DNA from: Heterobasidion occidentale
Lineage: Eukaryota > Basidiomycota > Agaricomycetes > Russulales > Bondarzewiaceae
DNA length: 64,000 bases
Assembly (NCBI GenBank): GCA_039111635.1
Contig: JBCAQO010000001.1
Coordinates: 1,612,001-1,676,000, forward strand
Direction: 5' to 3'
Part shown: piece after piece, positions 34,176 through 45,825 of the stretch
Layout: every line of letters begins with the position of its first letter
How positions within the stretch are numbered: position 1 is the stretch's first letter
Notes under the pieces: generated by a model
Database searches by the model: none
What the model was told of the DNA's origin: nothing
What the model saw: only the letters and a program-made list of their open reading frames with translations
Position numbers and translations under genes: made by a program

Positions 34176-37100
34176 ATGTGGCTAAATATAGATCAAACCA
34201 CATCTTCGACTGCAGCCGACGAGCGAAAGCCTTTCACTAATAACCGAGGAGCATACCAGCCACCGGTCATGCCTTACACTGAACCTCCCATATCATCTAC
34301 ATCCTTTTCCTCTGGCGACCCAACTAGGCATCCCCGCGTTTACTTCCCCGCAATCGAGGAGGATGACGTTAACAATTCGGGCTCGTCTGCAGCGGGTGCA
34401 CCGGACAAACCATCGCTGCTAGGCCTCGGAAGACCCTCGACTTTCAGACAATCTTCATTTCAGGATCCTATACCTTATCTTGATCTCAATGGAAGACGTC
34501 GTGTTCGCTCTGCGCATGCCGTCAGCGTGCCGGGCGCACCTCGGCTGCAGCCTGCTACCATGTCTACCTCTAATCACACCCGAAGGAGGACGATGACTTC
34601 AGGCGGTAGCATCAGAGGGTCTCCGATGGTAGGTAGAGGTGTCCCGTTGAGCGGCGGTCCTGAGTCTCCAGTGGAGGAGTTTGCACCCGAGATATTTTCG
34701 GACGAGTATGACTTGTGTGCGTCTCTCTTCCGTTCGCCCGAACCACCCGGTCTGACATAACATTATAGCTCATGAAGGCAAGTGATACCACTAATTTATT
34801 TCTACGCTGGATCCAACAGTCGCCGTTCCTAGACCCTCGTATCTTAGAAGATGTTCAACGAGCTCTCAAGCTTAAGGCTCGGCGTGAAGCGCGATTGCAA
34901 GCGAGGGCAAACCCAGCACTGAGGGCGGTCACTTCGAAGTCGGACATGGCCTCTACGTCGTCTTACTCCGCGAGTTCCTCTCCCGCGCGAGGAGCACGAT
35001 CAGTTCTAGGGCCACCCGCCCTGATATCGTCGCGTCTGAATGGACCAAGTTTGGAATCAGAGATTGATTTTAGCCCATCGGTGGGAAACGAAACCATGAT
35101 TGGGGCGCATCCTGTTCCTATGTCTTCAAATGATGGCACGACTCTGGACTGGGCCGGATCGCATTCAGAAGACGAGAAACCGGACAAGCGGTGGAGTCTT
35201 CGTTCTAAGCGGAAGCCCAAGGACAAAGGCACTGGCAACTCCAGTAAGGACGTCGTAGAGAAGCAAAAAGCGCTTTACGTTGGTAAGCCTTATGCCCTCG
35301 CTGTCCGGGAACGAGAGCTGATATCTGCGGTTTTGTGTGTAGATAAACTTGCCCGTATTCGACAATCCGTGAAACACAATACTGAGAAGAAGGCCGAAAT
35401 CACACGGCAACAACTCGGACGAAGATACAACTTGCTCTTTTCCTCTCTCAATTCGAACTCGGGCCCCCTTTCACCCACCCAAATTGTCCGTTGGTACTCG
35501 AACGTGGATCCTCTGGTACAGGCGGACCTTGACCGGGCGGAGCCGTTGACATGGATAAAACACTTGCGCGATCGACGGGGGACGAAGAGCTCTCATCGCT
35601 CTACGTGGCATGTATCCGCGCTCATTGCTGAGGAATTTGTGAGGTTACATCCTCGCCGAGAGACTATGGAAACGATCCCAGAAAACGCGCTCCCAGTCGG
35701 GTCTCCCTCTTTATCATTTCTTTCGCGCCAAGAGAGATCTCCATCCAACACTTCGAGCTTTGATATACCATCTCGTACTCAGCTTGATGCGTCTCTATCC
35801 CGCATAAGGTCTGCTGACGGACATGTCTCATTCGAACCCATCATCGATGCTGGTCGTCGGTCTCTGGGTGATGACTCGCAACGCAGTGGCGATGGCTTCA
35901 CTAAATTCTGGCGGCCTTCGGCGGCATCTCCGCGAAACTCGGTCTACAGTATGCTTAGCGGGTCGAATACTAGTCAACCCGTCGGTGGTGGGTCACCATC
36001 CAGTAGCCGGATGCACATACGCGATCTTGCCAGGCGCGTACGAATTCATGGAACTGATAGTGAAGCATCGTCATCACGCCACTCCCTGTCCGAAGATCAC
36101 AGTCGCTCTGACAGCGGCGCCAAGCGTCGTAAACGTCGACGCCCTAGTCGACCACCGGACCTCAGTCTGGTTGCTTCGGTCTCACCCGTCCATGACAAGA
36201 AACCTTACTTGGAAGAGGAAAACTCCATGGATATACGGGAGTTTTTGAAATCGTCGGACGCAGATGATCCTCTTACAGCGAAGGTTTCATCAGCTCAAGA
36301 TCTACAGGAGAACAAACCCGGTACTCCTTTGTCCCTGCACGCGGACATTCCCAACATGTTGCACCGCAGTCGATACCGGACGTCTCTGCCCTCTTCAGAA
36401 AGGACGTCCTTGCGTGAGCTAGAACAGCGATACGATGAAGAGAGCGAACATCATGAATATGAACGGAGGGCTCAGTAAGTTGTGCTCACTTTATTTTCGG
36501 CCTTGTTGGACTCAGCTTTACGATATAGACTCCTCGATAGTGCTATTGCGCAGAACCAACGCAATCGTTCCCTTCTCCAACGTGTGGCCGTCAGTGTCAA
36601 GGAGTATGACAATGCTCAGACGAGGATGTCCAGGTCCTTGGGATTGTCTTTTTCTACGTTACCCCCGGAGCTTCTTGACGCGCTATCTCATGATCCAGCC
36701 ATCGTAATAGGTTCCACGCGTCTCTTGAAGGGGTGGAGAGCCGTCGAGGATATCCACGAACACATCCGTAACCAACAAGAGACGATTCAAGCCTTTTTAG
36801 TGCAGGCCTCCGAACAAGACGATATTCCACCTCAACCCAGCATCCTCGATCACCCCCTTGCGGCTTTATCACGCTCTTTAGACGCTTTAGAAGCGAATCG
36901 TGTCTCCATAACAGAACAGTCGCACAAAGTGGCCGAGGCTCTTGCTAAGGTGAAGGAAATACACGCAGTTGTCAAGGGCGAATACAACGAAACGTTTGCG
37001 CATACGTCTGTAGTTTATCCAGAGGTACGTTTTCCTGCATTCTCGTTGATGTCAGCACCCTCAATTTTTGCTCAGCTTTCGCACATCGTCGCATTGGAGG

Positions 37101-37570
37101 AAAGCTACAAAGATCACTATCAACAGTTCTGGGAACTTGGCATGGACGCTCTCACTTTCCTTTTAGACACAGTTACGCCAGTCTGGAGAATCTACGGGAA
37201 GGTTATTGGAATAGACATCCAGGATTTCCTCATCATACCTTGGTACCGGAACGAGTTCACGGGCGAGGCAAAGCGATACCCCATTCTGGCGCTTCCCAAA
37301 CGGTCTTTACGGCACTGGATCGCACTCATTTTATTTTTCTACATCACGCTCGCCACGCTTTTGCTGCAGATCCGCGCTGCGTTGACTTGCATCTCATTCT
37401 CTCGTTCACATTTTATCACTGATCTAGGGTTACAGTGGATGGCCGTTCCAATCTTTTGGATCGCGCTAGTGATACAGTGGTGTGCTGTTGCTGTGGAGGT
37501 ATGCATCGTCACCGCGGAATGTGGAGTAGTTATGTGGTGGCTCTGCTGGTGGGCGAAGATTGTGGACTAG
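34176..37570 (+). CDS. Large protein with disordered N-terminus, coiled coil and C-terminal membrane spans; function unknown
   Basis: Probable exons are 34176..34714, about 34783..36474, 36529..37024 and 37076..37570. The first splice is uncertain: GTGTGC donor at 34715 with an AG at 34782 is in phase, but the acceptor is weak. The N-terminal half is Ser/Arg-rich. RALKLKARREARLQARANP near 34860 is strongly basic and helical. A middle helical part (ALSRSLDALEANRVSITEQ, LAKVKEIHAVVKGEYNETF) resembles a coiled coil. At the end are three hydrophobic segments (WIALILFFYITLATLLLQI, MAVPIFWIALVIQWCAVAV, CIVTAECGVVMWWLCWWAK). The start is uncertain; upstream in-frame ATGs exist to 34029. I recognise no family. 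A membrane-anchored tether is one reading, by inference. Confidence 0.65.
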
Positions 37571-37724
37571 TTTGCATGGTCACCGGCCACCTGCGTTTCT
37601 TTCGTTTTTTTGTTTTGTTTTCGATATCTGCATGGGTGGAGGGGTATATATTCGACTCAGTTATTATATGGACATCCACACGCATGGTCTAGGCATTATC
37701 CGTAGTAGCATCATATAATCACAA

Positions 37725-39762
37725 TCACTGCATTGATGGCTGGGGTTGGGCGTCCCCAGGCGCTGGTAATACAGGGGTGCTCGTAGCCAAAGGGGCATGG
37801 GCATGTATAGTCGACATATTCGCTGGCCTCTCACTGGAAAGCGTCGAGGACAGGGGTACGATATTTGGCACCACCGCCAGATGTTGAGGGTCAGTACGAG
37901 CCATCGACACGCTTCCTGCGGTTGTGGCCACCATCATCTGGTGTCTACCTTGATCAACACATGTTCTGCAAAAACCTGCCGAATATCATCAAGGATCTCA
38001 GCACCGCAGCATCACATGCAGAGAGATGTACTCACGTCCGCCTATCATGAGAGGGACATCAGTTTGACCACATGAAATGCAAGCGATCGGCTTGGATGGG
38101 ATGGTCGGTTTAGATTGTGTGGGCTTTCGTCGTTTGGGAGCTACTTTATCCTGCTCCGCTTGGTCCTTTCTGCGAGTAGAGTGTCGCTTTGTACGAGGTT
38201 TATAGCCATGACTAGGTTTAAGCGGCTTCATGGTATAGGGTGGAGCAGCATCCTGATATCAAATGATATCGACGTTAGATCGCTCAAGGGAAATAGATAG
38301 CATAGAGCGACTTACAGCTTGAAGTTGAGTGAGTAGATCTCCTGATGGCACTTGGTGTTGTAAGTAAGCTCGTTCGGGCGCTTTCTGCAAATTTAGACTG
38401 TCAGAAAATATATATGCGACGATCGCGTGCAGCACTTACAATACTGGCCATGGTCTTCCTGCTAGCAGCCACTTTTTCTGCGTCACCTGCCCATCGTGTT
38501 AGCCCGTCCCAAGTCATCTGATGTACTTTCTTCAGACGAAACGTGATGACTTCAGGCGGAATATCGGTCGTGGGTTCATTCTTTACATTTTGCGAAGAAT
38601 CCGTTCCGTCATTGGTGAAGTCAACTTTAGGAAACGGAACGACGGTAGACAAGAGAATTTCCGTCAGAGGCCCACTAGTTGGCTTCCGTTCTATAACGGC
38701 GGGTCCTCTAGGGATAATCCACCGATCGAAAGGTTTCTCACGAAACTCGAGGATGATGTCAGATTCGCGAACAGGTTGTTGAGGAGCTGGGGAAGGAAGG
38801 GGTTGTGCAGTGGAATATCCGTACGGTTGGTATCTGTAATTCAGAGGCGCAGCAGTGGAAGGTCCTGGAGAGGGGATACTTGAAGCTAAAGGCTGAGCGC
38901 TCGGAATGAGCGGCGAGGAAGATGTATTATTCGATGTGGTAGATGCGTTCAGAGTCGACATATTATTGAGGGATGTTACCAATAGTCCCAGCGTCTTGAG
39001 TTGCTCTGGAGAAGCATGCCCAGACGCAGCTAGCTGAAGAAGGTTGGCAAGGATTGGGTTCGTTGCAGCCGCTGTATTGACTTGGCTGACAAGAGATGGT
39101 GTGATGGGTGTGTCTATTGCAAAAGACGAGACGAGAGGCGTGGAGGCTCTTTGCGGTGCATGTGGGTTAAGCGGCGAAGGTGCGGCTGTCACAGGCGCTG
39201 ATGTAGCTGTTGAAGGCAATGCGTACTGACCGTAAGGCGTATATGCCGTGGATCCATATTGAACGACAGCTGCTGGCCATGTACCGACAGGAGAATACGA
39301 GGCTGCTGGGTACGATGATTTTGTGGCTGCGAGAGCACTCCGCAAGTACTGCGCTTCATAAATCGCTGTACCGGGAAACACGTGTGGCCCAATTTCAAGC
39401 TCGCATTTTCCTAAAAGCTTGAGTATATGGGCAGGGGGTGATGCCTCGACGGACGGCTTCCCTCCACGCGCCTTGCTCGAGAATTTGGGGAATATCGAAG
39501 ACAGCCAGGTTGCACGCGCTAATTGTCAGGTGTCAATAGAGGTGAGGAAATAGCATTTTTTCACGTATAGCACACATTTTTTCAACGAGTTTACGACTAC
39601 AAGGCTGCGATAGATGAGCGTAACGTGCTCGCAGCTCGCGCGATTGTAGGCTTACCTATCAGCAATACTCTTCAATTCTGCATGCTCGTCGTTACCGCTT
39701 CCCTCTTCTTCCAGCTCCCACCCAGGTTTTGAGCCGACTGGTAGATCTTGGGCACGTATCAT
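37725..39762 (-). CDS. Uncharacterised nuclear-type protein with C-terminal CxxC...CxxC zinc finger
   Basis: Minus-strand exons 39762..39656, 39604..39576, 39518..38440, 38384..38316, 38252..38036 and 37975..37725 give 583 residues, all in phase. Order: a short acidic leader (WELEEEGSGNDEHAELKSIA), an SRATWLSSIFPKF block, about 150 residues rich in Ala/Ser/Pro/Tyr, then a conserved-looking segment (DIILEFREKPFDRWIIPRG ... ITFRLKKVHQMTWDGLTRWA). A lysine/arginine-rich stretch (KRRKPTQSKPTIPSKP) precedes a finger CISCGQTDVPLMIGGRFCRTC, which splits as CxxC-x15-CxxC, close to but not a canonical GATA finger. The basic stretch plus finger suggest a chromatin or transcription factor; the family is not recognised. 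The start is 180 bp from divergent BDP1. Confidence 0.72.
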
Positions 39763-39942
39763 GAAGAGCGAGAAAGGTAGAGGAATATGTTGAGGAGTTG
39801 GTGTTCAGCTCTCCCGAGACTGGACGAGGGACTGGTCTTGGATCTCGATCTTGTTATGTAAAGCAGCTTACATGGAGCAGCTTTCAAATTCCGATGAGAC
39901 TTTCGTTTCTGACTCTCAGCTCCTGCTCGCCGAGGTTTTGAT

Positions 39943-42147
39943 ATGTCGACCCGCGTCCGTGAGTACCTCCAGTAAGTCACCTATAAACTCACGAGCTCAC
40001 CCCCTCTTTAGAAAAAGGCGGCACCATCTTCAAACCGGTTGCGAAAGGGAGGTCTCGTCCACCTCCCAATACAGCCCGCGACTCGACAACTCCTGCTCCT
40101 CAACACCCAGTCATTTCTATTCAAGGACAGCGAGATGACCCCACACTTTCATCTCCGATGCCGCCTCCCCCCACCATCCCCACCCTACCTGTTGCACCCA
40201 TAGCTTTCAGCGACGGCACAACTTCCTATCCAGACACATTATCAGTTCTCGAAAAGGGCGTGCCTCGGACTGCATCGCCTATGGCCACCCCACACCCACC
40301 CTCTGTTGAGCGTACAGCTGCTCGTGCCAACACGGTGTCCAACACTACGGCTCAAAGCTCTCAATCCTCACCTGCTCCGCTCACAACCCCTTTAGTTACA
40401 TCCAACGGTCTATCCTCCGTTGTGATTGCTCCATCTATTCCTATTGCTATTGGCTCGAGAGCAGCACCCATCATTCTGACAAGTTATTCCCCTGTACCAC
40501 GCGCTTCACCGGCCGCAGAGCCACACTCAACTATCACGATACCAATACCGTATTCTCCGTTACCTGTCACTCAGCCAAGCATGTCCAGTCATGCCGGACC
40601 GTCTTCCATCTCTCTCCCCAGTAGTGATCTGCAGTTCGACTTTTCTACAATGGCACATCCAGGTCCCGGCCAAGATCCAACGAATTATTCCCCCTCCAGA
40701 CTTCAGTTGAACTCGGAAAGTGTAGTCAAAGCCCCTCGACCTCGAAGGCAAACCGCTAGGAACGGTGTCGCAACTCCCCAGGGCGATATGGAGAATGCGC
40801 CAGACTTCTCCGAGGCAAAGCCTAAGCGCACGCGTGCTCGACAGGTAGCCGAGGCTGTCCAGGATTCTGCTAACTCGCAGGCCCCACCCAATCGACCCCA
40901 GCGGAAGCGACGGGCTCCAAAGGCCATCATCGAGACTTCTGAGCATGGCGATGACGATTGGGAGTCAGCTCCCAAAAAGCGAAAGCGTCGGGCGGCAGGC
41001 GATAATCGAGGACGAAGGAAGCCGCGTGCTGCCACTTCGCCGGCGTATGATCCTGGAGCTGACCCAGAAGAGGAACTGGACCCAACGGTGACCACAATGG
41101 CCGCACTATGTGAAGAAAGCAGCCAGGGTCGGGCAAGCAGCAAGGCAGCGCAGATCTATGACAATCATGCTACATGGAAGCGAGTCAACAGGGAACGGAG
41201 AGCGCGCATGCGAGCTCTCATGGAGGCAAAAAAGTATGGAAGAGATGATGAGGAGGGTGAGGGTGAAGGTTTGTCCGCTATACCCATTGCGGATGGTCCT
41301 TCCAACGCTGTCCCTAGCGGTTCGACGTCTGACGGTGCGGAAGTCGAGGCCGAGGCAGGCGAGGGGGAGGATAGCCAAGGCTTTGATTACTCTCAATCCC
41401 TGAATACGAGCCGGTTCAATGTGCAGGTCAGGATTGGGCCGAACGGCGAGACGATCGTGGACGAAGAGTCGCTTTTCGTTGATCGCGCAGACGATCAGGA
41501 TACGGCAAACTACACCCATATCGAGGAGTCTGATGCAACTAAATTTGTTAACTCGGCATCGTATGCGAAGAAATTCCGAGGCTCTCGTTGGAGTGCAGAG
41601 GAGACGGAGCTCTTCTACGATGTAAGTTTCATACATTTTGAGTTCGGCCCGTGACTCACACAGTACTAGGCTCTCTCGCAATTCGGCGAGAACTATGAAC
41701 TTATATCTTACATCCTCCCTGGACGCGACCGTAAATCGTGCAAAAACAAATTCAAAGCTGAGGACAAAAAGAACCCGAATCGTATCACATATTGCCTCAA
41801 CAACCGGGTCCCATACGGTATACTTTTTCCTAGGTCTCGAGATCGCACCGAATCTAATGCATGGTATTACAGATATGAAGACACTTTCTAGGATGACCGG
41901 AAAAGATTTCTCTGGCCCTACGCCAGTCATCATAGCACCCGCACGGCCGAACTTGGCTCAGTTGAGCCTTCATACCACCGCGTCTTCTCAGGCTGGCACG
42001 AATAACCCGACAGACCAAGATAATGCACCTAGCAGACCCAGCAGCGCAGCAAGTTCTCGTGCTCACGCGAAGAAACACGGAAGGAAAAAAGATGATGGAG
42101 TGGAGGTCTTGGGTGCGATTGACAGCGTTGATTGGGATGCAGATTGA
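39943..42147 (+). CDS. BDP1: TFIIIB subunit B'' (Bdp1), SANT/Myb domain
   Basis: Exons 39943..39958, 40012..41621, 41670..41817 and 41873..42147 give 682 residues. The N-terminal 250 residues are Pro/Ser/Thr-rich; a basic middle (PKRTRARQ, PQRKRRAPKAI, APKKRKRRAAG) follows. The extended SANT region is RGSRWSAEETELFYDALSQF, then GENYELISYILPGRDRKSCK and NKFKAEDKKNPNRI, the hallmark of Bdp1. Bdp1 joins TBP and Brf1 in TFIIIB to recruit RNA polymerase III to tRNA and 5S genes. The first exon is only 16 bases (MSTRV plus one base). A Pol III gene (tRNA-Phe) starts 153 bp after the stop. Confidence 0.92.
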
Positions 42148-42300
42148 ACCGTCTTGTTTGGGTGTCATCTGTAATTCTACAATTTCTACCACTTCCCTTT
42201 CTGAACTATCCATTGCTGTCCTGCTGTTCGAAAACTTCTATGAATACTCGTAATATACCTCATCCATTACATGATGAGCCGAATGAACTGTTGACCCATC

Positions 42301-42384
42301 GTCGGAATAGCTCAGCTGGGAGAGCAACAGACTGAAGACAAATCTGGGTTCTGGAGGTCCCGTGTTCAATCCACGGTTCTGACA
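42301..42384 (+). tRNA. tRNA-Phe (GAA) with 11-nt intron
   Basis: A cloverleaf can be drawn: acceptor GTCGGAA with TTCTGAC (one G-T pair), D arm GCTC...GAGC, anticodon stem CAGA/TCTG with loop CTGAAGA (anticodon GAA at 42334-42336), and T arm CCGTG-TTCAATC-CACGG. Removing 11 bases just 3' of the anticodon (about 42338-42348) leaves 73 nt, the normal length. The D-arm (A box) and GTTCAATCC (B box) are internal promoters. A minimal T-run follows. Confidence 0.93.
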
Positions 42385-42386
42385 GC

Positions 42387-42390
42387 TTTT
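42387..42390 (+). terminator. Minimal Pol III terminator (T4)
   Basis: TTTT two bases after the discriminator base of the tRNA gene, in the usual position for RNA polymerase III termination. Confidence 0.5.
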
Positions 42391-42592
42391 GCAACCACTA
42401 CCACTCCGTTTTCTACTTCTCAAAAGCGGGAGGAGGGACGTGGTCGATAGAACTTCAATAGAGTACACAGATATATGTTTCCTCGAATCTGGACCGACGC
42501 GATCACGTGTGAATTTCAAGTTTTGAGTTCCCCCTTCCGCCACGCATCCGCGTCCTCGCTCGACCCAGAACATCGTGAAAGCATCGATACCT

Positions 42593-44664
42593 ATGCCTCG
42601 TCGTACTGCATCAGTTTCGCAGAGCATGCCACCGCCGCTACCATCTCGCCCTGTGAGCCCTGCAGCAGAAGAGGCAGAAGAGGTGGGATCCCTTACAAGC
42701 TTCCCGAATCTCCCACTGACTCGCTTGCTAGAGCTCTTATTTTGATGCGGTAGACGAATTGCAGCAATATGTACGTGAATGGCCCGACGTCGGTATTTGT
42801 GTCCCTGATCGCGAAGCAGGGCATCAACGTGCAAGATATCATCAAGCTCAAGGTAGGCAGTACTATCACCCGGGACACAATAACACCTGGTTACATTCGG
42901 GATTTCAGGCCGCTGCTATCACCACCGTCTCTGGTGTCAATATGACGACCCGGCGGCAGATGCTAAAAATCAAGGTTTTGTATCACAGCTGTCTATATGC
43001 TGTAACACACTAATCTAGGCTCTCCGTAGGGTATGTCTGAAGCCAAAGTCGAGAAGATCAAGGTGGGCCTCATCGTCATATGTCGTCGCGAGCTGATATA
43101 ACGTTGATTGCAGGAAGCCGCGCATAAGATGCTTGTTCGTTGAATTTGTCGTCGTCAGGAATCCTCGCACTTATGCGTATCGTCAGGGATCCTCCTTTGC
43201 GACTGGACTCGAGATGCAAGACAAAAGAAAACGCGTCCTTGCCCTCAGTACGGGGAGCAAATCTGTAGACGTTATGCTTGGAGGTGCGTTCCTTCGTGAC
43301 TCTTGTATCAAATCTTCGATGATATATCGTGTCTACAAGGCGGCATTATGTCTCAGTCGATCACAGAGGGTAAGCGATGATGCAGTCCTTCAAGCTCTTT
43401 GCTGATCGTTTCGGCTTGAGCAGTGTACGGCGAGTACCGCACTGGGAAGACACAACTTGCGCATACACTGAGCGTGATCGCACAACTTCCACCTGAACTG
43501 GGAGGTGCTTCCGGAAAGGTGAGTATATGCATGCACTTTTGATGCACCTTCACAATTCGACTCGACGACTAGGTCGCATACATCGACACTGAAGGTTCGT
43601 CTTCAACTTGGATCAATGACAGCTGTCAATGTATTAAGTGCTCGCTTCACAGGGACGTTCCGTCCTGACCGCATCAGATCCATCGCAGAACGGTTCGGAG
43701 TCAACGGCGACATGGTTTTAGAGAATATCCTCTACGGTACGTTGCTCGTTCACTCGGTCATTCTTTTGACAACAATGAACATTTTCACTCAGCTCGCGCT
43801 TTCAACAGTGAACATCAGGTAGCTTCATATGAGGTGGATTCTGGGCACCTCTGCCTATACTTATACCTTTGCAGATGGAACTCATCAACGAATGCTCCGT
43901 TCGCTTCGCGGAGGACAAAGACTTCAAAATCATGGTGAATGTGACCCTCAAGCTTGCAATGGTTCTGCTACTGAATAGCTTTGCAGATTGTGGACAGTAT
44001 CATGGCCCTCTTCCGTGTTGATTTCTCTGGTCGAGGCGAGCTAAGCGAAAGACAGCAGAAGGTATGAAGCTGTCACTTACCAAGTTTTGGCTAGCTGACA
44101 TTTGGTATCATTGGAGCTCGGACAGGTGCAAAACTATTTGACCGTGATGCACAAGGTCTCATACATATGTTCATAGATGCTTTCAAAACTCACCAAGCTT
44201 TCCGAAGAATTCAACGTTGGTACTCGTACATTCCATGCTCCACATCCTAACGTTTGCACATTCTTCTAACACACAGATTTCGATATTGATCACCAATCAA
44301 GTTCAATGCATGTCCTAGAGTCTTTGAAGTCCTTGGAGAGCTCTCACTGATTCACTTCCTTAAATCAACAGCGGACCCCGGTGCGACTATGACCTTTGTC
44401 GCCGGCGGGGCGCTTAAGCCTATTGGCGGACACATCATTTCACATGCATCTGCGACCAGAATTTTTCTCCGCAAAGGTATTCTTGCCCAATCCACCTACG
44501 ACATTGCCAGTGACCTGCCTACGATCGTACTAACTACATTGTAACTGCATTGCTCCCATGCAGGACGAGCTGAGGAGCGTGTCGCAAAGCTAGTTGACAG
44601 CCCTGACAAGCCCGAATCAGAGGCTTCTTACAAGCTCGATGAAGGCGGTTGGGCGGACGTCTAA
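42593..44664 (+). CDS. DMC1: Meiotic recombinase Dmc1
   Basis: Nineteen exons: 42593..42682, 42732..42770, 42820..42852, 42909..42974, 43030..43062, 43114..43134, 43187..43283, 43340..43369, 43424..43518, 43573..43594, 43653..43736, 43793..43818, 43875..43934, 43987..44061, 44117..44125, 44177..44215, 44277..44307, 44372..44476 and 44564..44664, giving 351 residues. An HhH N-domain ([20 protein letters not shown]) leads to Walker [10 protein letters not shown], then Walker [17 protein letters not shown]. Loop L2 is [18 protein letters not shown]. The end ([20 protein letters not shown]) marks Dmc1 rather than Rad51. Dmc1 forms presynaptic filaments for interhomologue exchange in meiosis. Exon 15 is a 9-nt microexon (LGQ) and intron 17 uses a GC donor (GCATGT). 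No frame break. Confidence 0.95.
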
Positions 44665-45114
44665 CGCAAGCCGGTTGCCTGTGGATCGGACTGGCTCGGA
44701 CTGGCTCACGCATCGTCTCTTGGCCCTGACACTGGTGTTCTTTGTGCTGCGTCTCGGTTACTTCGTATGCTACTTCCGTCCGTTTCATATCTGCTGGTAC
44801 CTTGTGCTGCGACTGCTACCGGCGTAACCTTGTTTCCTGACTGTGCTGTGTTTCTGAGCCCTGACTCGGCTGGTCTGTATTTGTTCTCGTGATGTTGCTG
44901 CGAACAGGATATGTACTATATAAATATGCTGTGCAGGATATTCCCGTGGTCTGAGTGGACAGACCGAGAGAGCGTCCTATAAGAGATAAATCCACTCACA
45001 GACCCACTTCAGTCCGGTAATCGATTTCCGTCTTTGTGAGCATGATACCAATCAAGCCAAATATTCGCTCAACCCGTTGAGCATCTGCAACGTCTGACTC
45101 TCTTAACCTAAACC
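44665..45114. other. Intergenic region
   Basis: 450 bp between DMC1 and the next co-directional gene. It holds a TATA-like element and no coding sequence that I can support. Confidence 0.4.
44918..44927 (+). promoter_or_regulatory. Possible TATA box
   Basis: TATATAAATA about 188 bp upstream of the ATG at 45115. Sequence and distance are plausible for a core promoter with a leader of roughly 150 bases. No transcript start is known. Confidence 0.35.
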
Positions 45115-45825
45115 ATGACGACTCCTAAAGCACTCCTCCTCGTCTTTTCTGAGCCTGGCTCGGCCGTCTCTGATACTGAATTTCACGACTGGTACGACAA
45201 CGAGCATGTGCCTCTGCGGGTAGATACCCCTGCTTTTTCCTCATGGGCCCGCTATGTACAGAAGGACGGAGAGAAGCCTTCTTGGGCGGCGATTTACGAC
45301 CTCGAGTCGTACGAAGCGACGCAGGTCCCGCCTTACAGTCTGTTGGCGGAGACGCGAAGCGACCGCGAGAAGGATATCTTGTCGAGGGTAGAGATGTTGG
45401 AAAGGAGGACGTACGAGTTGTATGAGGGCCATCCACTCCACCCTCCGTCTGCGCTCTACAACCCCAAGACGACTGCGCCCATCGTTCTGCTCGTGAGCTT
45501 GTCCGTCAAAGCCGAGGCCGAAGAGGATTTCAACAAATGGTACGACGAGGAGCACATTCCGATATTAGCGAAGGCGCCGGGGTGGGTGAGGAGCAGGAGA
45601 TACATCTTGAAGGACGCTGGGCGCGTCGGGATCGAGGGGAGCAAGAAGGAAGGATCGCCGCCAAAGTACCTGGCGGTACACGAATGGACGGAGGCGATGG
45701 ACCAAGAAAGCGAGGAGTACAAGGCGGCCACGAACACCCCGTGGCGGGCGAGGATAGTGCCCAGCTTGACAGGGTTTGAGAGACGTCTGTGCACATTGTA
45801 CAAGCGGTGGGACAGGGAAGAGTGA
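45115..45825 (+). CDS. Tandem dimeric alpha/beta-barrel (EthD-like) protein
   Basis: Single exon, 236 residues. Two homologous halves are visible: FHDWYDNEHVPLRVDTPAF (residues ~21-39) and FNKWYDEEHIPILAKAPGW (~141-159). Each is followed by an aromatic/basic strand (WARYVQ, RSRRYI) and each is preceded by a hydrophobic strand (ALLLVFSEPG, IVLLVSLSV). This W-Y-D-E/N-E-H-x-P signature belongs to the ferredoxin-fold superfamily that includes EthD and DUF4286-like proteins. The two copies in one chain probably form an intramolecular barrel. Known relatives bind or convert small aromatic or lactone compounds, but the reaction here is unknown. No signal peptide, so cytosolic. It is one of only two intronless or nearly intronless genes in this intron-rich window. 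Confidence 0.8.
   Translation: MTTPKALLLVFSEPGSAVSDTEFHDWYDNEHVPLRVDTPAFSSWARYVQKDGEKPSWAAIYDLESYEATQVPPYSLLAETRSDREKDILSRVEMLERRTYELYEGHPLHPPSALYNPKTTAPIVLLVSLSVKAEAEEDFNKWYDEEHIPILAKAPGWVRSRRYILKDAGRVGIEGSKKEGSPPKYLAVHEWTEAMDQESEEYKAATNTPWRARIVPSLTGFERRLCTLYKRWDREE

Noticed and set aside
44126..44176. A 21-nt intron in DMC1 with exon NYLTVMHK
   Set aside because: A 9-nt microexon upstream gives the conserved family sequence and two normal-sized introns.
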